Source: Azolla caroliniana
Taxonomy: Eukaryota; Polypodiophyta
Length of the DNA: 64,000 bases
Assembly: GCA_043228905.1 (NCBI GenBank)
Contig: JBHGNT010000001.1
Location: 25,482,001 to 25,546,000, forward strand
Direction: 5' to 3'
The notes under the pieces were generated by a model. The model saw nothing but the letters and a program-made list of their open reading frames with translations, did no database searches and was not told where the DNA came from. The translations under genes were made by a program, and so were the position numbers. Below are positions 58,512 to 64,000 of the stretch, piece after piece. The stretch's first letter is position 1. Each line of letters starts with the position of its first letter.

Positions 58512-61500
58512 TCATTGTTCTCCATATGTGCAAAAACCCAATTGAAGGAAGATAGATGTACTACGTACGGTTAGAGACATCCGCACTAAACTGATACACC
58601 TCCAAAGCATCCTTGCCATCGGGTAGGAAATAAATCGATGTCTACTATGTTCCAATTCTACTGAACAAAAGAAACACAATCCTTTAGTAATGTTTCTTTT
58701 TTTTAATGCATCCCCCAATGGTAAAACTCCAATCATAACTCTCCAAACAAATATCTTGGCTCGTAGCATTAATCGAGAACACCAACCTGTCTTGATCACA
58801 TGAAGCCACCAAGTAATGGGCTTATGAAACCCCCATATCTTTATAACCCTTTCTTCCAACCACTTATGTTTGTTAATCAACGTGTGATAAACAACATTTG
58901 TTGAGATCATAGTCAATCTCTTATTTCCAACAAACCTCCAATCAAGCTCTTGAGATCACCCATCTAAATAAGGAATTGGCTCATACGAAGATAGTATTTG
59001 TTGCAACTTATCCCAAATAAAGGTATAACCTTTTGGAATACGAAATGTTGATATGATTGTTCGAAAAGCCATTAATCTTCTTTGTGACACCAACATAGCA
59101 TCCTTAATTGTTACCAAACCCAATCTAGCCATCCGATTAAATTGAAGGTTAAAAATTTGCTTACCTTCCCACTTCAACAACCTTGATGTCACCAAAACCT
59201 CCATTTGTAATGAATTGGCACATCCCCTTTCTTGTGGGGGATGCCATTCCACAAAATCTAACATACTTTGCCATGATGTCAACAAATGATCAACTATCAT
59301 AGGCCCTGCACATTTGACATCCCTATTAGAATTAATTACATTCCACCAATTTGCTTCAACCTTCATGTTTCCAAGCTTTATTCCGTTCTTCTTTATAAAG
59401 GGTTGTACACCTTCAAACATAAATCGAATGAAAGTAAATCGGCGAGCCACCATATGCTCATATAGATTTAATATTGATGCCCCGCCAAGATGCTTTAGAG
59501 TACAAACATGATCCCATGCCAACCACGACAATGCACTTTTCCCTTTTCTTTTCCATAACAACATTCGCATCGAGTGTGTCAATATTTCAAGAGCTTTCTT
59601 TGACCATGGGAGCAAAGGAAGATAATAAGATACCATAGAGACCATAATCGATTGGACATCCTTAAGTCGTACATGAAAAGGCCAAATTTGAGACCTCCAA
59701 TACATAAACTTATCCTCCAACCTTTTGGACACCCATTCAATAAGTTTCACATGAGAAACTTCCACCCCAATTGGATATCCAAGGTGACGAAAAATCATAC
59801 CACGATGTACTATCCTTCCTGACCACCCCAACCCCAACACATCTTGTTCTGTACATGAAATGAGGACAGATTTATGTATATTAATTCTCAACCCTGAAGC
59901 ATTTGAAAACAATTCCCACACATCTCTTGTCTTACTAATATTTTCTCGATTAGGTGCCAAAAACATAATATGGTCATCTGCTAGAGCTTGAACAATACAT
60001 GGCTTCCCTAATGGCAACCTTGGTCCAAGAAATTCTTCCTCCATAGCCATATTGTGTAACTTAACAAGAATAGGATGTGTCACAATAGTGAATAGTGAAG
60101 GACTTACCGAGCATCCTTGTCTAACTGACCTCCGAATAGAAATCGGTTGTGTTACTCCTCCATTAAACATCACATGTGAAACTGAACCCTCCCCTAATGT
60201 GTATATCAACTTAGACATACGATCACCAAAACCCATATGAGACATCAATTGATTTATAAACGACCAATCCACATTATCATAGGCTTTCTCGATATCCAAT
60301 TGTAGCAACACCAATTCTTGCTTCGAATCCTTTGCATAGTCAATTGCCATTTGAACATTTAAAATATTATGTAAAATGTTTCTTTTTGCTAAAAACCCAT
60401 ATTGAGCATTATGAATAATAGAAGATAAAACCTTATGAAACCTATTGGCTATCACTTTTGCAAAAATCTTGTACATTCCCCCCATCAATGAAATAGGCCT
60501 CCATTGAGCAAAGGAAGATGGGGAAGGCACCTTCAGCAAAAGTTTTATCAAACCAATCTTCCAAGAATGAGGAATTTCCCCTAATGTCCACACCTTTTGA
60601 AATAAAACCGTAAAAGGCCCCTTTAACTTAATCACATATTTCTTAAAGAGTTCATTTGTTAATCCATCCCACCCAGGACTCTTATCATTAGCAAGATGTG
60701 ACATGACATGTTCCACCTCATCCTCTGAAATATTAGCATCTAATGATTGTGCCACATCATGTGATACATGATTTTTCACTCCATTAAAAAATACATCTCT
60801 ATCCTTTTTAACATTATCATCGATACAAACTTGTACATCCAACAATTGTGTATAATAGTCTATGCATTTCTTCACAATTTCTTGAGGATTGAAACACGTG
60901 ATACCATTTTCCTCTAACCTTACCACATTATGTCGTGCATGTGATTCATGAAGGTCATGAAAAAACTTATGTGATTGACAATTAACATCATCCACTTCTT
61001 GTCCTAGACGATGTAGTCTAGTATGTTGATAATTTTTTTCCATTAGATCATGCATCGCAGAAATTAATACCTCTTGATATCCCAACAACTCTACATCCGT
61101 TGGCCAATAAGTTAACAATGAGTTGCATTTATCAAGCAAATTAACTAGGAGACTTAATTTCTTTCTCCTTTTAAAAGCATGGTGAATTCCATAATACTTA
61201 GTTAACCTCTGAACATTTGCAACAAATACTTCCCATGCTTCATACCCATCAAATTGAACATGATAGGCAAATGCATCAATCAATTGACACATATAGACAC
61301 GGAAGACCTCATGATCCAAAAATGATGAATTAAAAATCAACGGTGGTTTTCCTAAAAACTCATGAAAAGCTCTAATTGAGTGGTGAGTGAATTCATTAAT
61401 GGGAAATGATCTGATATAATTGACCCATAAGACACTAAAATATCCAAAATCTCTGGTAAAAATCCTTCGGTATGCATTACATACATTCGATCCAACCTAC

Positions 61501-62086
61501 TCCAAGTATCCTTATATTGAGCCGATTGAAAGGTATAACCAGGTTCATCTCCCTTAATCCACTTCCTTACATCCCTTAACATGATTTCAGTCTCAAAATC
61601 TCCCCATTCTTGAGCCTCTGGTCCATCCATAATAGAGTGGATGGATGTTGATTGATTTGTCTCACAACAAACATTAAAATCTCCGATCAATAAACCAGGT
61701 CTACCATTATCAAGCATCGAGGTCAGAGATCTCCATAACAACTTTCGTTCTTGTGAAACATTTGATGCATACTCACCAACTAAGCAAAGAACTTGCCCTT
61801 CATAACATATCTCTACCACACCAAATCTTCCAAATTCATTTGAAACAATTACTTTTGGGTGAAATTTATCTCTTATAAACATGACAATCCCAGAATAATC
61901 CCCATGAACCTTGCCAACATAACATATTGTATAACCCTTAGAATAACTAATTAAACCAGCATTACGATGATCTTTATGCTCTACTGCACATAAAACATCC
62001 CATTGCTCACTTACCACAATCCTCCAAACCTCATGCATCCTAAATCTAGAACACAAACCCCTCACATTCCATGTGGTGATCTTCAT
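58512..62086 (-). pseudogene. LINE ORF2: endonuclease, reverse transcriptase, zinc domain
   Basis: ORF2 starts at 62086 with the endonuclease motif MKITTWNVRGLCSRFR. The endonuclease continues with LLIGDFNVCCE, SRLDRMYVMH and ISDHFPL, all expected catalytic landmarks. A one-base shift near 61400 separates it from the 794-codon frame at 61340-58956. That frame holds the reverse transcriptase: WRPISLMGGMYKIFAKVIAN, QLDIEKAYDNVDWSFI, SVRQGCSVSPSLF and the catalytic ALADDHIMF, where Leu stands before ADD in place of Phe or Tyr. A single stop at 58958-58956 interrupts the same frame, which goes on through the zinc domain (RAKIFVWRVMIGVLPLGDAL, then CFFC) to 58512. A shifted C-terminal tail is at 58525-58256. 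Confidence 0.9.
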
Positions 62087-63504
62087 ACTTTATTTTTTCT
62101 TTTTATTCGAGAAATCTCTTTCTCCTTCACTACTAATGTTTCTGCCATATCCTGAAATAAATCCCCTAAGATTGCATATAAATTACTATGAGAATGCAAA
62201 ACTCCAGACCCTGATGGCGCCTCATGTGAACGAGGCACCGATTTCTGTTTATTCCAAGGAACATACAAATTACCTTTATTATCAAAAGATAATTTCTTTG
62301 GATAGTCCTCTTGACGAGCCCATGGTTTATTCCGCATGGGATTTGTTTGTTGAATCTGTGTGCCCTTCTCCATAGATACATTATGTCCAACATTCTTATT
62401 AGACTTCTTCATCTTTCCAGAAACTATTGACCATTGTCTTTCATCCTCTAGAGTCTTTCCATCCTTCTCATTCACAATTTGTGGTTCCTTTGTTTGCTCT
62501 GAAATTGTCAAAGTTTGAATCTGATCATGATTTATAGTCTCTTCATGTACCACCTCCACCACATTATTTCTTTTTTGAGGACACTCAGCCATAAAATGCC
62601 CCAACACACCACAATGGAAATAATGTCCTGCAAATGTACCCCATTTAAGCTGAATATACATAGGTGGCATACCAGAGCATGCAATCTGTAAACAACTTGG
62701 CCTCTTTATAGCAGTATTCCAAAGAATACACATTTGATATCGATTTTAAGCATTAGCACTAGGAGGCACCAAGATCTTTCCCAACTTTTCCATCGCAGAC
62801 CGTAATATTGGCCAAACCACTAAATATGTGCACTCTACCTCAACCCATACGGGACACTCTTGCTTTAATATATCTTGGTATTCCACTAGTGGCCTCCACG
62901 GAACAATATGAACCAAACTTTTGTCATAAAAAACTGGCAATTTATTTAGTAATTTCTCTTTATACTCTTGTGATACCAAAACAACCTCATAAAATCCACG
63001 AGGAACGACATAAACATCCTGAACACAATCAGCTTGTAAAATCCCACGTAACCATTGTTTGACCCTCCAAAGGAAAGGTATCTTCCCCATGAAAAACAAT
63101 ATGACCCCTTCATCACAGAAATTAGCAAATGAGCCCAAAAACTCCTTATTGTCAATTTCTACCTTAGCCACTTCATCGTCAACAAACTCCTCAGCAACTT
63201 TCACATTCTCCCTTATACAATCTTCCATTAATATATTTTCCATGCATCTTAAATGTTCCTAATGACTATCATCTTTCTCAATATTATCTTGTCGCATTGC
63301 ATCAACATAAGACATGTCATTACTATTATCTCCAATACATCGTTTTCTTTTACCATCCCCTCTTGGGCTCGAAACTAACTCAACCATGCATGCATCCTTT
63401 GCAGAATTTGGAGACTCATCCATATTCATGAAAACACTATCATCCATATGACAAGAATTAGGAAAGAACTCACTTACAAGTAATTGTGTTGGAGAAGGAG
63501 TCAA
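62083..63504 (-). pseudogene. LINE ORF1: DUF4283-type and zinc knuckle protein
   Basis: One frame runs from 63504 to 62083 with two in-frame stops (63261-63259 and 62748-62746). The middle part (63243-62749) has the DUF4283 pattern of plant LINE and gag-like proteins: FLGSFANFCDEGVILFFMGK, LRGILQADCVQDVYVV, VPRGFYEVVL and VHIVPWRPLVE. The zinc knuckle near 62640 reads YFHCGVLGHFMAEC, so the first Cys of CCHC is Tyr (TAT), a single-base change from TGT. The basic C-terminal part ends KRKNKV. Its TGA stop overlaps the ORF2 start as ATGA. Confidence 0.85.
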
Positions 63505-63708
63505 AGCAAGCGATCATGAGATGCATGCAACCGAATTGAATTTTTACTCGTAGCGTTCTACCAAGACCCCCAAATGATACGTGCAGATACTTTTTAGAAA
63601 ACTCTCCATGCAAGCTTCGAAACGAGCCAAAGAACAAAGGAAACGGACACCGTAGCAAGAAGATACATCAAAAATAGTGTTTTTCCTTCTCCAACATCTC
63701 CCAAATTT

Positions 63709-63710
<2 letters not shown>

Positions 63711-63760
<50 letters not shown>
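63711..63760. repeat. (CT)n microsatellite
   Basis: An uninterrupted CT run lies between the 5' end of the LINE and the start of the LTR at 63762. Confidence 0.95.
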
Positions 63761-63761
<1 letters not shown>

Positions 63762-63765
<4 letters not shown>

Positions 63766-64000
63766 GGGAAACAGGTCCCTCCGGATGGGAAGGGATAAGA
63801 ACAGTGCCGATGAACAAACTCGGCCGAGGCCGAAACCGGATGAGGAGGACCCGGCTACGGAGAGCCGGATGGTGCAGACCCGGTATGAACCGGATGAGGA
63901 GTACCCGGCTACGGAGAGCCGGATGATGCAGACCCGGTATTAACCGGATGATGAGTACCCGGCTACGGAGAGCCGGATGGTGCAGGCCCGGTGAGAACCG
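63762..64000 (+). mobile_element. LTR start, cut by the window end, with 54-bp internal repeats
   Basis: It begins TGTTGGGAAACAGGTCCCTC and shares its first 40 bases, and a CGGCCGAGGC block, with the solo LTR at 11789. From 63837 a 54-bp GC-rich unit (CGGATGAGGA...) repeats with starts at 63837, 63891 and 63945. The unit length is a multiple of three, so a frame stays open. Whether an internal region follows cannot be seen. Confidence 0.7.

Larger units (their letters stand above)
58165..63660 (-). mobile_element. L1-type LINE, nearly full length, relatively young
   Basis: Both ORFs are present on the minus strand and show few lesions: two in-frame stops in ORF1, and one frameshift plus one in-frame stop in the main part of ORF2. 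Its 3' end is placed near 58165 at a G-run and A-rich stretch (minus strand), and its 5' end near 63660. No target duplication could be identified, so both ends are approximate. Confidence 0.8.

Overview
This window is nuclear DNA of a seed plant, most likely a flowering plant with a repeat-rich genome. The evidence is spliced genes with long AT-rich introns and canonical GT-AG borders, organelle-targeted genes of bacterial ancestry, and plant-type Ty1/copia, L1-type LINE and hAT elements. I cannot name the species from the sequence.

Only three host genes can be supported. A lipid-A-disaccharide synthase gene (LPXB) lies on the minus strand at 5630-1381; four exons are visible and the 3' part runs off the left edge. 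A complete four-exon 14-3-3 gene lies on the plus strand at 19975-21722. A two-exon RluA-type RNA pseudouridine synthase gene lies on the minus strand at 34141-29042, and its 3.8 kb intron holds repeats and a decayed copia element. I see no operon-like or functional link between them; they are neighbours in a TE-rich landscape.

The rest is mobile DNA in different stages of decay. At 7.7-14 kb there are LINE remnants, a tRNA-like SINE head, a 346-bp tandem duplication, a solo LTR with a perfect 5-bp target duplication, and a foldback MITE. At 34.8-49.1 kb there is a nest of copia elements: element A (minus) is broken by element C (plus). C is in turn broken by an 842-bp insertion and by a solo LTR of the A family. 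Element B (minus, both LTRs) follows. At 52.1-57.7 kb a hAT element with matching terminal inverted repeats and a perfect 8-bp target duplication carries a 4.5-kb LINE that has its own 15-bp target duplication. At 58.2-63.7 kb lies a second, much better preserved LINE with ORF1 and ORF2 joined by an ATGA overlap.

The most striking signal is at 50435-50493: a sequence that folds as a complete type I hammerhead ribozyme (CTGATGA and GAAA core, three helices). It sits in the loop of a roughly 200-bp-arm inverted repeat. No LTR, reverse transcriptase or other known host element for it is visible next to it, so it may belong to an undescribed small ribozyme-bearing element.

Large stretches (about 5.7-7.7, 15-19.4, 21.7-25.7 and 47.8-48.6 kb) show no gene that I can defend.
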